The position numbers and the translations under genes are program-made. This document shows positions 1-11,058 of a stretch of DNA of 64,000 nt, piece after piece (within the stretch, counting starts at the first letter, position 1; each line of letters opens with the position of its first letter). Source of the DNA: Nannochloropsis oceanica (Eukaryota; Sar; Eustigmatophyceae; Eustigmatales; Monodopsidaceae); the NCBI GenBank assembly GCA_004519485.1, contig CP038135.1:683001-747000 (forward strand), written 5' to 3'. Below the pieces are notes generated by a model, which searched no databases, was not told the origin of the DNA, and saw only the letters and a list, made by a program, of their open reading frames with translations.

Positions 1-42
1 AAAGGAGGAAAGAAGAAAAGGAAGGAGGGAGAGAGGGCTTAC

Positions 43-1812
43 CATTTCATCTGCCAGGATTCCACTCAATTGATTGTTGTAGAGCGAGATCATCCACTGC
101 AACCCCGCCATCTGATACTCCTTCAGTTCTCCTCCTTTCAACATATCCGGCTGGGATACTTCCTCCATCTTCCGATGAGTCAATGCATAATAACTCCGTG
201 CCTTGGCCGACATCCCTCCCAAGCCCCCTTCTCCCTCCCCCCGTTCCTCCTTCCCTCCCTCCTCTTCCCTGCCGCCACGTTCTGCTTGGACCAAATCCCC
301 GATCTTAACGATGTATGCATCCGTCTGAGAAATCAAATAATTCAGCCGCTCATTCTTCGTCGTCTCTACCAAACGAATATATTCGTCCATGTCGTTATTC
401 CGCAACGCCATCAACCTCATCCTCTCCTCGCTCTCCTTCTCCCTCTCCACCTTCCTCTCCTTCCCGTCCCAGTACCTCCTCACCGCCGCTCCACAACTCC
501 TCACATCAGCCCGTTTCGCCTTATGAAACCGAAAGAATTCATCTCGGTGCCCCAGGATCTTTCCAAGATAATTTCTCAGTTGCTTCTTCCGCGCCTCCTC
601 CCTCTCCACCTCCCTTTTTCTCTGCTCTCTCTGAAACTTTTTCACATCATTCCGACTCTGCCTCCTCGTCCTTTGCTTCACCACTATCCCCTCTGGGAGT
701 TTCGGTAACCATTCTTCTATTCGTTCTCCCCTACCCCCCTCCCTCTTACTGTCCTTCCATCGCAATAGCTGAGACCACAGCTCGCGTTGTTGCTTGAGAC
801 TCATCAGATTCAAAGCCTCTTTGTGCAGTTTATGCGTAGAAAGGAGAGACAGAGCATGGCTACTGCTGCTCCTACCACCCGAAATTGTAGCTGCAGGAGC
901 AGCAGCAGCATCACGGCCAGCAGAGCCAGCGACCGTCCTTGCCGACCTGTACGTATATAATTTCAATAATTCCTTCGCCTCCTCAATCCTCTTCTCTAGC
1001 CCCTTCTCCCTCTCCCGCTGCACGCCTTCTTGCAAGCCATCATAATCTAGGACAGGTGCATTCATTCCTGATATTCTTTGTGTAGCCGAACTCCCTTTCG
1101 GAAGCGAAGGACCCCATGCCGCCCATGGCGTTTCAATACCAATACTGCTGCTGCTGCCGTCCGAAAAGCTGCCAAAGGACAACCGAGCCCACTCCGTCCG
1201 GGGCGGCGCGGTGCTGATAGTCCCCACGTGCTGGTGCTGCTTTTGGTAATGCTCCTTGTCGGCCTTCACCGCTGGGTCCAAAAAAGCCGCCGTGTTGTAC
1301 AAAATGCTATACGGTTCCCCTCTATCAGAAGCAGGAGCACGATACACAGGTCCACCCAGCAAGTGAATTGCACGGCTCAAGGAATTGCGTGCCTGTCGAG
1401 CCCCCCGCACAGCACCAGCATTAGCACCACTAAGCCCTACTGAATCCTTTTCTTGCGGCTCAACGATCGTAAAGTAGGTCATAGGTGGCGTACCGTCCGC
1501 GCGAGGCCCGCTGCCGCTGGTGGCTACCGAGCCGGGGGGGTCTTGGTGTTGCTCGTCATTGTTGTTTTCTTCCTCCATGCCCTCCCCCTGCCCCATCCCG
1601 CATTGACTTGCTTCTTGTTCATCGCTGTCTTGGCCGTAGGCGTGGCTTTGTGTGTCGCTCTCGTCGTCATCCTCTTTGTCATTGTCCTCCTGCTCTTGCT
1701 GCTTCCGGTGCTGCTGACTTTTGTCTTCTTCAGGTGCAGCGGCCCGCGAAGAAGACACAAGACTAACTCCGCCGCCGTATTCGCCGTCCCCACCACTTCC
1801 TGTCGTATGCAT
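43..1812 (-). CDS. SWI/SNF-type (BRM/BRG1/STH1-like) chromatin-remodelling ATPase, N-terminal part
   Basis: Open frame of 590 codons from an ATG at 1812 to 43, where GTAAG (donor at 42-41) begins an intron that leaves the window. The first ~330 residues are low complexity. About residues 380-455 form an HSA domain ([20 protein letters not shown], then a stretch ending near [18 protein letters not shown]), the actin/Arp-binding helix of the Snf2/Brahma/Swr1/Ino80 class. The end (about 562-590) is the start of the SNF2 helicase domain: [20 protein letters not shown] followed by SGILADEM, just before the expected GLGKT loop. The spacing HSA, then post-HSA, then ATPase, and the wording of the HSA fit the BRM/STH1 branch. 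No QLQ domain was recognised. It would be the nuclear ATPase of a SWI/SNF complex. The gene is divergent from the beta-adaptin gene. Family is confident; the exact start is less so. Confidence 0.9.
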
Positions 1813-2769
1813 TTTCGTGGACTGGGCCTTCACCCACACACACAGGAACACCGCCTCACTCGAAACAAAAAATTGGCGCGCGCTTTAGTCTCCTGCTTAG
1901 GTTGTTTTGTATTTGAGAGGCGGAAAAAAGTTATAGCGTGAAGATAGCAAATAAATGTATGTGGTAACGACCTATCATTGCGTAGCGTGAATTGAGACGT
2001 GTTATAGTTCTGTGTGGTGTACGACTAATGGGAAAGACAGGGGGCGAGCTGGGGGAAATGAGAGTGGGGGACGAACATGCCACAGCCTGAGTGTGAGCCA
2101 GGCATGGGCGTGATGATGATAACGACTTGCTTTAGATGCAAGATCCACAAATACGACAATAATCACCCCATCAACACATGCAGGTAAGCAATGATAGGAG
2201 GAGGATCTGCAGGGGCCAAGGGTGGGGCGAATAGCATGGGATGACACGGACCACTTGGGTCGGCCCACCGTTGCAGCCTGATCACAACGTTGCCCTCGCC
2301 GATTTCATGCCTTCTATGTCGTCGTCTTCGCCCTGTTCTCAGGCAAGACACCGCGAATCACTAACCACAACGCGCAAGCGCACGTTCAATGAGGGTGAAA
2401 TGCTGAAGTGTATCTGCAGCGCGGGTCCAGCCTTGGTTTTGTTGTGCGTAGAGGTGGGACGGTGAGATCGACCCGTCATCACCATCATCCCCCCTATCAG
2501 CCGCGTCCCCTCTGCCTGATCTGCCACAATATCAAGCCGCACCACGCCCTGCATCCTCTCTGCCTGATCTACCACAATATCAAGCCGCACCACGCCCTGT
2601 TACGTGTGCCGACAGCGTATAGATTCTTGATTGAAAGCCTTCCGCAGGCATGCTGCCCCGCATCAGGCATGCACTCACAACCCACCAACTTCCTACACCC
2701 CACCATCCAATGCATCAAACACAACACAGGCGGCCCCTGCTGCGCCCTACGCTCACGGCACCCACAACA
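1813..2769. other. Intergenic, divergent promoter region
   Basis: This 0.96-kb spacer lies between two divergent genes and should carry both promoters. I see no convincing gene in it. It contains a 48-bp-period tandem duplication (listed separately). A frame continuous with beta-adaptin opens at an ATG at 2650, but its extra 40 residues are Pro/His-rich and not conserved, so I treat them as 5' UTR. Confidence 0.6.
2511..2599 (+). repeat. Two-copy tandem repeat, 48-bp period
   Basis: Copies at 2511-2551 and 2559-2599 are 41 bp each and differ at one base (CTGCC versus CTACC), so the duplication is recent. It sits about 170 bp upstream of the beta-adaptin start. Confidence 0.9.
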
Positions 2770-5700
2770 ATGAGCATTAGCAGTACCATCAACCAAATCA
2801 CGCGTAATGCTCGCGCCGCTGTCGGGCAAATGGGCGGTGGCTCCGACTCGCGCTTCTTCCAAAACACGTCCAAAAAAGGCGAAACCCACGAACTCCGCGA
2901 GGAACTTCAATCCCAAAACAAGGACAAGAAACGTGACGCTGTCAAAAAGGTCATCGCCAACATGACCATCGGGAAAGATGTTTCCATGCTTTTCACCGAC
3001 GTGGTGAATTGCATCCAAACCGCAAATGTAGAGCTTAAAAAACTCGTCTACCTCTACATCATCAACTACGCCAAGAGCAACCCCGACCTGGCCCTCCTCG
3101 CCGTCAACACCTTCTGCAAGGATGCCAACGACGCCAATCCCCTCATTCGCGCCCTTGCTGTTCGGACGATGGGCTGCATCCGCGTGGACCGCATCGTTGA
3201 ATATCTCTGCGAGCCCCTAGCTCGTGCCCTGCGTGATGACGACCCCTACGTGCGCAAGACGGCTGCTATCTGCGTCGCCAAGCTCTATGATATCTCCGCC
3301 GAGATGGTCGAAGACCGTGGGTTTCTGGACATTCTCCGAGACCTCATTTGCGATTCCAATCCCACAGTTGTCGCGAATGCAGTGGCGGCCCTCTCCGAGA
3401 TTCAGGAGACCTCGGGGAAGGATGTGACATTGATCACTGGCTCCGTGCTGCAGAAACTCTTGGCGGCGCTGAATGAATGCACCGAGTGGGGCCAGGTTTA
3501 CATCCTGGACGCTCTTTCCAAGTACACCCCGGGGGATCAGGTGGAGGCGGAGGGGATCATTGAACGGGTTACTCCCAGGTTGCAGCATGCCAACAGTGCA
3601 GTGGTGATGAGTGCGGCAAAGGTAAGGAGGGCGGACGGACTGGGGGCCGCTTTCCGAATACTTGTTGATGGCCTTTTATCCGTTTCTCCACGACACAATC
3701 CTCACAGGTCATCCTGGGCTACCTCGACATGTGCAACCCCGACGTGGTCCGCACGATGAACCGGAAGCTCGCTCCCCCCCTCGTGACGCTCCTAAACTCG
3801 GAGCCGGAGATCCAGTATGTTGCACTCCGGAACATCAATCTAATCGTGCAGAAGCGGCCGGCGATTTTAGAGCATGAGATTAAGGTACCGAGCGAGAGAG
3901 GGTGGGGGGGGGGGGCATAGACGGGGGTGTCGGGTGCGAACATCTGTGGTGGGAGGGTGTGGAGAGATGTTCATGGAAAGAGATGCTGATTGACTGATGG
4001 CTTTTCATCTCCCCGCCCATCCTCCCTCCCTCTCCCTCCCTCCCTATTGTCAGGTCTTCTTCTGCAAGTATAACGACCCGATCTACGTCAAGATGGAAAA
4101 GCTCGAGATCATCATCCGCCTCGCCTCAGACCGAAACGTGGAGCAAGTCCTCTTGGAGCTGAAGGAGTACGCCCAAGAGGTCGACGTGGACTTTGTTCGC
4201 CGCGCCGTCCGCGCCATTGGCCGGGCAGCGATCAAGCTCGAGAGGGCTGCGGAACGCTGCATCAACGTGTTGCTTGAGCTGATCCAGACCAAAGTCAACT
4301 ACGTGGTGCAGGAGGCCATTATTGTCATCAAGGACATCTTCCGTCGATACCCTAACCGGTACGTCCTCCCTCCCTCCGTCCTTCACTTCCTTCCCCTTCA
4401 CCGAAGGCAGCAAAATGACGCCACCTGTCTTCTTAAACCCACCCACTCCCTTCCCTCTCTCCGTCCTTCCCCACCTCCCTCCATCATAGGTATGAGCAGG
4501 TGATTGCTGCGTTGTGCGAGAGTCTGGAGACCTTGGACGAACCCGAGGCTAAAGCCAGCATGATTTGGATCATCGGTGAATACGCGGACCGCATTGAGAA
4601 TGCCGATGAGCTCCTCGACTCCTTCTTCCTTGACTCCTTCTCCGACGAAACCCCGCAGGTACGTTTGATTTCTAGTTTTGAAGATCACAATAGACTTTCT
4701 CGTTCCTTCTCCCGTCCAAGAGTGTAGCAGTCGCAGCAGCATTAATTTTTGATGAGAAACAAGGTAACACAATCAACTAACAAATGAACCCAAATTTGCT
4801 CCCTCTGCACATAAATACCCACCTGAAATCCAAGGTCCAGCTGCAACTCCTGACGGCCACCGTCAAAATCTTCCTTAAATCCCCTGCGGAGACCCAAGCC
4901 CTGGTGCAACGTGTCCTGAACCTGGCTACAGAGGGCACCGACAATCCGGACCTTCGCGATCGTGGCTTCATCTATTGGCGCCTCCTCTCCCACAACCCCC
5001 AGGTCGCCCGTGCCGTTGTTCTGGGCGAGAAGCCGACGATTGCAGACGACACTTTCGCGTTGGAGCCCGCCCTGCTTGACTCATTGATTCACCAGATTGC
5101 GACCTTGTCGTCGATCTACCACAAGCCCCCTGAGGCTTTCGTGGTCCGAGCGAAGGTGCCTGTGGGGCAGGTGACAGGAGGAGGGGGAGTGGCGGAATAT
5201 GATGAGGATCTGGAGTATTTGGAGGGAGAGATTGGCAGCATTGGGAACGCGCGAGCTGTACAGGGTCAGCAGGGAAGGGAAGGGGGTGGGGAGGTGGATT
5301 TACTTGATTTGGGCGCGGGGGGCGATGGGTCAGTGGCGCCGGCTGCTGCTGGAGCAGGAGGAGGCGGGGGGTTAGATGATTTTTTGGGAGGTGGGGGTAG
5401 TGCTGCTCCGGCTGCTACGGTTAAGTCTGTAGTATGCACGCCGGAGCAGGGAGGAGGGTTGGGGATTCGGGCGGCATTACGGCAGGACGGGAACGGGAGC
5501 GTTGTCTGCGAGATGGATTTCTCAAACCAGGCCCCAGCGCCGTTGCAGGCCTTGGCGATCAAGTTCAATGTGAACACATTTGGACTGATGCCGGTATCGC
5601 CTCAAATTATTTTCTCCGCTCCTGTGCCACAGGGAGGGTCGGCTTCTCACGTGTTGCCCTTGACGTTGTCTCCTGCGATGGTGGCGCAGGGGGCAGCTCC

Positions 5701-6148
5701 CACACTGCAGTTGCAGACGGCTGTGAAGAACATGACGACGGGCAATGTCTTTTACTTCGCGATTCCCCTGGACATGACCACGCTGTTTGCTGCGACGGGG
5801 CAGACGGATAGAGCGAGTTTTATCCCGGCCTGGAAGTCTATTGATGATTCCTCAGAGGTCTCGGCGACTGTGTCCTCCCTCCCTCCTTCCAGCTGTACCT
5901 CGGATGGGGTCATTCAGAAGCTGGCTGCGCATCGTGTGGTATTTGTAGCAAGGCGTCCGGTACCCGGGGCGGCAGGGCAAGAGAGCTTGTATTTTTCGGC
6001 AGTGATGATGACGAACCCGCCAGTGCATGTGTTGCTAGAGATTACCTTGCAGGCAGGGGTGCCTCAAGCCAAGCTGGCTGTGAGGACGCAAACGCCAGCC
6101 CTGGCGCCGTTGACCTTGGCGGCAGTGGAGGGTGTTTTGCGGAACTAG
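2770..6148 (+). CDS. Beta-adaptin, large subunit of a clathrin adaptor complex (AP-1/AP-2 beta type)
   Basis: Five exons: 2770-3621, 3708-3884, 4054-4358, 4490-4658 and 4835-6148, giving 938 residues, close to the 920-950 usual for the family. The trunk (about 1-580) is an armadillo-like solenoid with near-invariant beta-adaptin stretches such as [18 protein letters not shown] and [21 protein letters not shown] Gly/Ala-rich hinge (about 600-690) carries the clathrin-box-like LLDLG. The C-terminal ~240 residues are the appendage, including [20 protein letters not shown]. The start at 2770 was chosen because conserved sequence begins soon after it ([18 protein letters not shown]). It acts in cargo sorting and clathrin recruitment at the trans-Golgi or endosomes. 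Many protists use one beta chain for both AP-1 and AP-2, and sequence alone does not settle which applies. A gamma-adaptin gene lies 40 kb to the right. Confidence 0.95.
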
Positions 6149-6999
6149 AGAGGACACAAAATGTTCGGTTGTGCGTGTATGTAGGAGGGGGGGGGATTGA
6201 CAGCAAGAGAGGTGGGAAAGCTGTAGGGAGGGAGGGAGAGAGGAGCCTCATGCATGGGGTGACAGAGGGAGCTATCATAACAAAGAAAATAGAGGATGAA
6301 TTGAGATCCAAGACGGGAAAAAAAGAAAAGGAATGAACAGGTTTCCGACGACGCATGATGCATTGATCCAACAAGTTTATTCTCAAAAGGGACCCGTGGC
6401 CCATCCACTGGGCCAGTCCCACACATTCCCTAATTCATATTGAAGGAAGGCGCATTGTTCCGCGCATGGTAGAAATAGATTTTTCGATGGACAAGGGCGT
6501 AATGTGTAGAGTGGGGGTTATTATGTGCCTGTGTCATGGAATTGTGAGGGAGGGAGGAGCGGGAGGGGACGGAGTGACGAGGAAAAAAGAAGAGAGGTGT
6601 GGCGGCAAGAGGTCTATGCACGATGGAGAAGCAGGCGTCAGACACAAGCTATGCAACCTACGCACGCTCAGCCAAGTGAGAAGAGATATGATGAAGAGCC
6701 TGATGTACATGGTATATGTGGACAGTGGACAGTCTGTCGCCGCTGTCGCTGCCCATCTTCTGCCAGGGTACCCCAAACTTCAATCTTTCAACGCTTTTGC
6801 GACTCCTGAAGAGGCAACTCAAATTGAAACTTGCAACACATCCGTGCGAGCCACAACCGCACATACTCATATTATCCCAGGCTCAACCCTACCGCCTCAC
6901 GCGCAGACAACGGCAGAAGCTGCTCCGCATCGCACGACTCATTAAAAGCGGATCAGAAGACAAGCAGAACAAGCATCATCAACTATATACATAAACGTC
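6149..6999. other. Intergenic, no gene seen
   Basis: 3' flank of beta-adaptin followed by the 5' flank of a small secreted-protein gene on the same strand. Frames present here are short, low in complexity or rich in Cys/His/Arg in the manner of chance translations. Confidence 0.6.
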
Positions 7000-7732
7000 A
7001 TGCTTTCATTCATCAAAAATGTATTGGTGCTGGCCCTTTTCTTGATCCCCGTGGCATGTAACTACATTCCAGGTATGTGGTGTGGTTAAATTCATGCGCG
7101 GGCTAGCTCTTTTGTGTGTGAGGTGACCGAATATATTTTGCCGGCCCGATCGACCGTGTTCCTCTAAGTCCTTCATTCCCTACTATTTCTCAAACCGTGT
7201 ACCAATCCATGTATGTCTGTGAGTCATGTGACCACCGAGCACAAATGTGTCAGTATACTTTCGATTATCAGCTCGAACAATCGCTAATCATTTCTACCGA
7301 ACCCAAGGTGAAGCGGCCAAGGAAAACGTCACACCCCTCCTAAGAGGAGGCGAGGACGCTGCGAGCGGCGTCAAGGTCACGGGCTGCGCCATGCCACTCA
7401 CCTTAGATGTCAGCATGCAGCAACGCAAAGCTAATATATCGCTGGGGCTGTCTGTCCGCACTGACCTAGGCGATGGAGAAGAGTGGATCACGGGTCCCGT
7501 GACTTATTTTCCTGGGGCGCAAGTTAACTTGACCCTCCCCATCATCCCCTGCCGCGAGACTGTGCATGCATTGATAATGCAGGTAATTAATTCGTCAGAG
7601 ATTTTGCTATTGGATCGAGTCTCGAGCAATGTTCAGGGAGAATGGCAGAGGAGTCTACCTCAGCCATCCGCAAGTGCGATTAAAATAAATCAGTTCAAGA
7701 CATTGGTTGCTTTTGAAGTCGATGCTTCGTAA
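7000..7732 (+). CDS. Small secreted protein, unrecognised
   Basis: Two exons, 7000-7072 and 7308-7732, give 165 residues. Exon 1 encodes only a signal peptide (MLSFIKNVLVLALFLIPVAC then NYIPG), and the donor CCAG|GTATGT joins in phase 1 to AAG|GTGAAG. The mature part begins GEAAKENVTPLLRGGEDAAS, has two cysteines (TGCAMP and IIPCRE) that could pair, and two N-x-S/T sites. It looks beta-rich (LTLDVSMQQRKANISLGLSV). I do not recognise the family. A continuous frame from 7247 also exists, but its first ~20 residues look like intron translation and it would lack the signal peptide. It converges with the coiled-coil gene to its right. Confidence 0.7.
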
Positions 7733-8150
7733 AGAAAAGGGAAAGCGAGGAGGATGCACCGAGTGAATAAGGCAGTAAACGACGGTTAAATTGATCAAGC
7801 ATACGAACCCCCAAAAGTGTGATAAATGAAGGGGCAATTTCTCACTCTCTTGCTGCCAACAAGATCAGCAACAACTGTATCTCACAAAGGTCCAAGCACA
7901 GGAACGCAAGGTGTTATCTGAATTTACACAAAATGAGAAAAACAAAGAGCAGAGTTTCGGTGAACAAAAAATAAAGCCAAGCCCCTCAGCCTCCGCATGC
8001 TCCCATCGCGTATACCAAGCTGTTGCTTGTCTTCTCGACGATATACTCGATTTGTTTTGTTTGTTTAAGTCACAGTCAGAGTATCATTCGTTCTATCGCT
8101 CATTCTTTTCCTCCTTCCCACTGACATATCTGACATATCCCGCACATCTC
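7733..8150. other. Intergenic between convergent genes
   Basis: Holds the 3' flanks of two converging genes. Nothing else is recognisable. Confidence 0.6.
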
Positions 8151-9252
8151 TCAAATACTTATGCCTGTTGCTGCTTCTGATCCTCCTCCATTTCTGACTG
8201 CTGCCGCTGCCATATCCTGCTCCACCCTCTCCATCTCTAGCATCAATTCATTCTCTATCACTTTCCGTTGCTCCCTGATAACCCTCCTCCTCTCCATCTC
8301 CTTCTCCTTCGCATGCTTTGCCCCTTCCTCCATCCCCGCCACCCTTTCTTCTGTTTGTATCAACGCTTTTCGTAGCCTTCCCATCTCTTCATCGAGACCC
8401 TTGGTATTTTCCAGCCGTTTCTTGTATTCCTCTTTCTCAGCTTCCTCCTCGAGTAGCCCTTTTCGCAACTTCGTTATCTCTGTATTGTGTGCCATCGTAA
8501 GCCGTTCGTGGGTTTTAAGGGCTTCTGCTAGTTCCTCGATCTGTTCTTGAAGGCGGAAAATTTCTTGACGGGAGTTTTCGCGATCGTGTTCCAGCTCTTC
8601 TTGCGCTGCCTGTGCTTGTGCCTACAACAAGGGGGAGGGATGAGAGGAGAGTTGGGGAGAGGAAGTGACTGCGTGTATTTAGCCATAGCAAAAATGATAG
8701 CGCAATTAAAAACACTACCTGTGCGAGCTCTGCCTGCTCCATCGCCGTGGCTACATGATCCTCCAGCTCAATGCAATACGCTTGTAAATGTGTCTTTTCT
8801 TCCTCATGTTCCTCCTCCCGTTGTTTTAGCGACTGATTCATCTCTTCCACCTCTGCCTTGAGCATCCACACCATGGCTTCTTCAGCCTCCTTTCCTACTT
8901 TCATTTGTGTTTTCGCTACCAGATTTACGCCATGTTGCGGCCGTCGTTTACTTTTAAAACCCTCCTCCCCATTCTCGGAGACCAAAGCCGAGATCTCTGC
9001 CAAGCCCTTAAGCTCCGTCATGAACACCTGCTTCCGCAAACGCGCTAACTGTTGCTTAATATGTTGATAGTCACCCAAAACCTCCTGCAGCTCCGTGACG
9101 GATACGGTTGCACTCGGGAAATGATTGGTGGTGCTCACGATAGTGCCACGGTGAGGAGACGGAGGAGGGGATGGCGGGAGCGGCCGGGTGCGGAGGAGCG
9201 GTCGTCGACAGCTTGTCCGGGTACTGTTAGTGCTTGGGCCACGAGATGCCAT
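8151..9252 (-). CDS. Coiled-coil protein, unrecognised
   Basis: Two exons on the minus strand, 9252-8719 and 8621-8151, joined in phase 0 (CACAG|GTAGTG to TGTAG|GCACAA), giving 334 residues. The first ~50 residues are basic and Ser/Pro/Thr-rich. From about residue 50 to 310 the chain is almost continuous heptad-like coiled coil (VTELQEVLGDYQHIKQQLAR; EEEHEEEKTHLQAYCIELED; REQRKVIENELMLEMERVEQ). No catalytic motif or membrane segment is visible. An in-frame ATG 39 bp upstream (9291) would add a His-rich 13-residue leader. It shares a 365-bp divergent promoter region with the next gene, also a coiled-coil protein. A cytoskeletal or scaffold role is possible but cannot be assigned. Confidence 0.75.
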
Positions 9253-9617
9253 AACTATAAAGTGCCATTGGTGGTGTGCGTGTGCGTGCATGTGACCGTG
9301 AAGTTAGAAGTGGCGGGCATGTGAGAGCGATTTCGTCACGGGAGTCCAAGTCGTCAGATCAGATCAGGGTCGCCTTTTGACGCCATGCCATCCGACGTCG
9401 TCAAACCCATGCACTACTGGCCCTCCCCTCTGCTTACTTTAGCCCACACAATTTTTCAATCGAATCCTGCATTGCCCTCTCCTTTCACAAATACATAGCC
9501 TTGTCGTGTCCAAGACGCAAGGAAGACGCTCGACGACGCAAGAAGAAGTTACTGACGACACGCTTCAAGTCCTGTCGTCCCCCCCGGGCCAAGTCGACAC
9601 ACAAGTGATCCGCAATT
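9253..9617. other. Divergent intergenic region
   Basis: 365 bp between the start codons of two divergent coiled-coil genes, likely shared promoter sequence. I see no TATA box or other named element that I would stand behind. Confidence 0.5.
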
Positions 9618-10289
9618 ATGTCTTCTCCATCTAAGCAGGTCTTGCTTATGGTGGCTAGCACAGCCATGGTTGTGGCGACTTTGAGTATCTTGCTGCCGAG
9701 CAATTTGGGAAAGTGTTTAAGCCGACGTAAATCTGTCGTCCTGAGACCCGAGCATAAGAAGCTACTCGACCGGGCGGAGCGCGAGGACCTGCACAAAGCC
9801 CTGGCCGAGGCTATGGAGCTCGTGGAGCAAAAGAATAAGAATAGTTTTGCTTTGGAAAAACTGCAGGAGAAGCTGCGATTGCTGGAGGAAAAGCTAGCGG
9901 CAAACGATATTGCCCTGGACGAGCTCACAGATAGCTTTGAGGAGTCCTTGCGTCGGCACCAGCAGCTGACGAACGCCGCTCTTTCGCCCATCAGGAGCGA
10001 GATCGGCCTGCTCAAGGACCGGTTAAATGATCTCACAGTCTTGCTGAAGGCGAGCTCGGCACCGACCGGGTGCGGTGGAGGGAAACAGCGACTGCACCGG
10101 CAGCAGGAACAAAGGGAGGGCAATTTTTTGGGAGTTGAGGCGATTAAAAGCAATGTCTCGCACCTGACTACTGTGGCGACAGCTTTGGGGATGAGAGCTG
10201 CCTATGCAGATAAGATGGGGACAGAGAACATGGACGCGGCGACGCCTGCATACATAATTTCGGATTGGTCTGAGTTGTCCTCGAAATAA
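9618..10289 (+). CDS. Membrane-anchored coiled-coil protein, unrecognised
   Basis: Single exon, 223 residues. Residues 8-27 (VLLMVASTAMVVATLSILLP) form one hydrophobic segment near the N-terminus, so a signal anchor or signal peptide. Residues about 50-150 are charged, Leu-rich coiled coil (ALAEAMELVEQKNKNSFALE; LRLLEEKLAANDIALDELTD). The tail is Gly/Gln-rich then weakly hydrophobic. No family is recognised. Single-pass organisation with a long coiled coil is seen in tethers and organelle-contact proteins, but that is only a shape-based idea. Confidence 0.7.
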   Translation: MSSPSKQVLLMVASTAMVVATLSILLPSNLGKCLSRRKSVVLRPEHKKLLDRAEREDLHKALAEAMELVEQKNKNSFALEKLQEKLRLLEEKLAANDIALDELTDSFEESLRRHQQLTNAALSPIRSEIGLLKDRLNDLTVLLKASSAPTGCGGGKQRLHRQQEQREGNFLGVEAIKSNVSHLTTVATALGMRAAYADKMGTENMDAATPAYIISDWSELSSK

Positions 10290-11058
10290 AACGGGGAAAA
10301 CAGAGACCGGGGAATGGGGGAAGAAGGAGTGTTAAGAGAGGAGGAGTGACTGAATCTACTACTTGATTGTGTACGTATGAGCGATCTTGTGCAGGAAAGA
10401 AAGGCAGAAAAGAAACGGGTTCGTGAAGATGGAACGCCACTACATGTATTTCAACTGTTTTTTGGGAAGGAGAAGAAAGGGATCAATACTGGCATATATT
10501 GGTATCCACAAAAAAAAAGCACAAAAAGAAAGGGACAGACAGAGAGAAATGATGTGATGTAGTGGAAGTAAGGTTCGCCGTACCGTAATTTTGGTTTTTC
10601 TGTTTATTTCTTTCACTTCCCTGTTGCCGGCCGACCAAGCGAAGAAGCACACTAATCATTGCTCGCTCGGGAACGATATAAGGTGCATCCACCCCATTCT
10701 TCTCTTCTTTTCTACTTCTGCCTTTATTGACCACTACCACCACCACCAGGTACATAGGTGCCCCCTTTCACTTACCGACCCTCCGTCATACTTTCGTTTC
10801 GCACACACAACACAAACACACTCTTCTCTCTCGCTATTCTGTTTTTGTTGTTTTCCCGTGTATACGTTATTTTTATTTTCCGTCCCAATCCAACAACCTA
10901 TTCCTCGTGTAAACGTGCACCCAAGAGCGCTCCCACCTCTCCTCCTCCTCTTACACCCAACCAAACCAACTGACTGACAAATGATTAAACATACATACAA
11001 AAAGCAAACGTCAGCCTTCCTCTCCACCCTCTCTCATTCCCACTTTTCCACATTCCAT
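10290..11058. other. Intergenic between convergent genes
   Basis: 769 bp of AT-richer sequence holding two converging 3' ends. Frames in both directions are short and of chance composition. No RNA gene was recognised. Confidence 0.6.

Noticed and set aside
7247-7307. Start of the small secreted protein at 7247 without splicing
   Set aside because: It would lose the signal peptide, and the extra residues are intron-like. The 7000-7072 exon has a consensus donor and correct phase.
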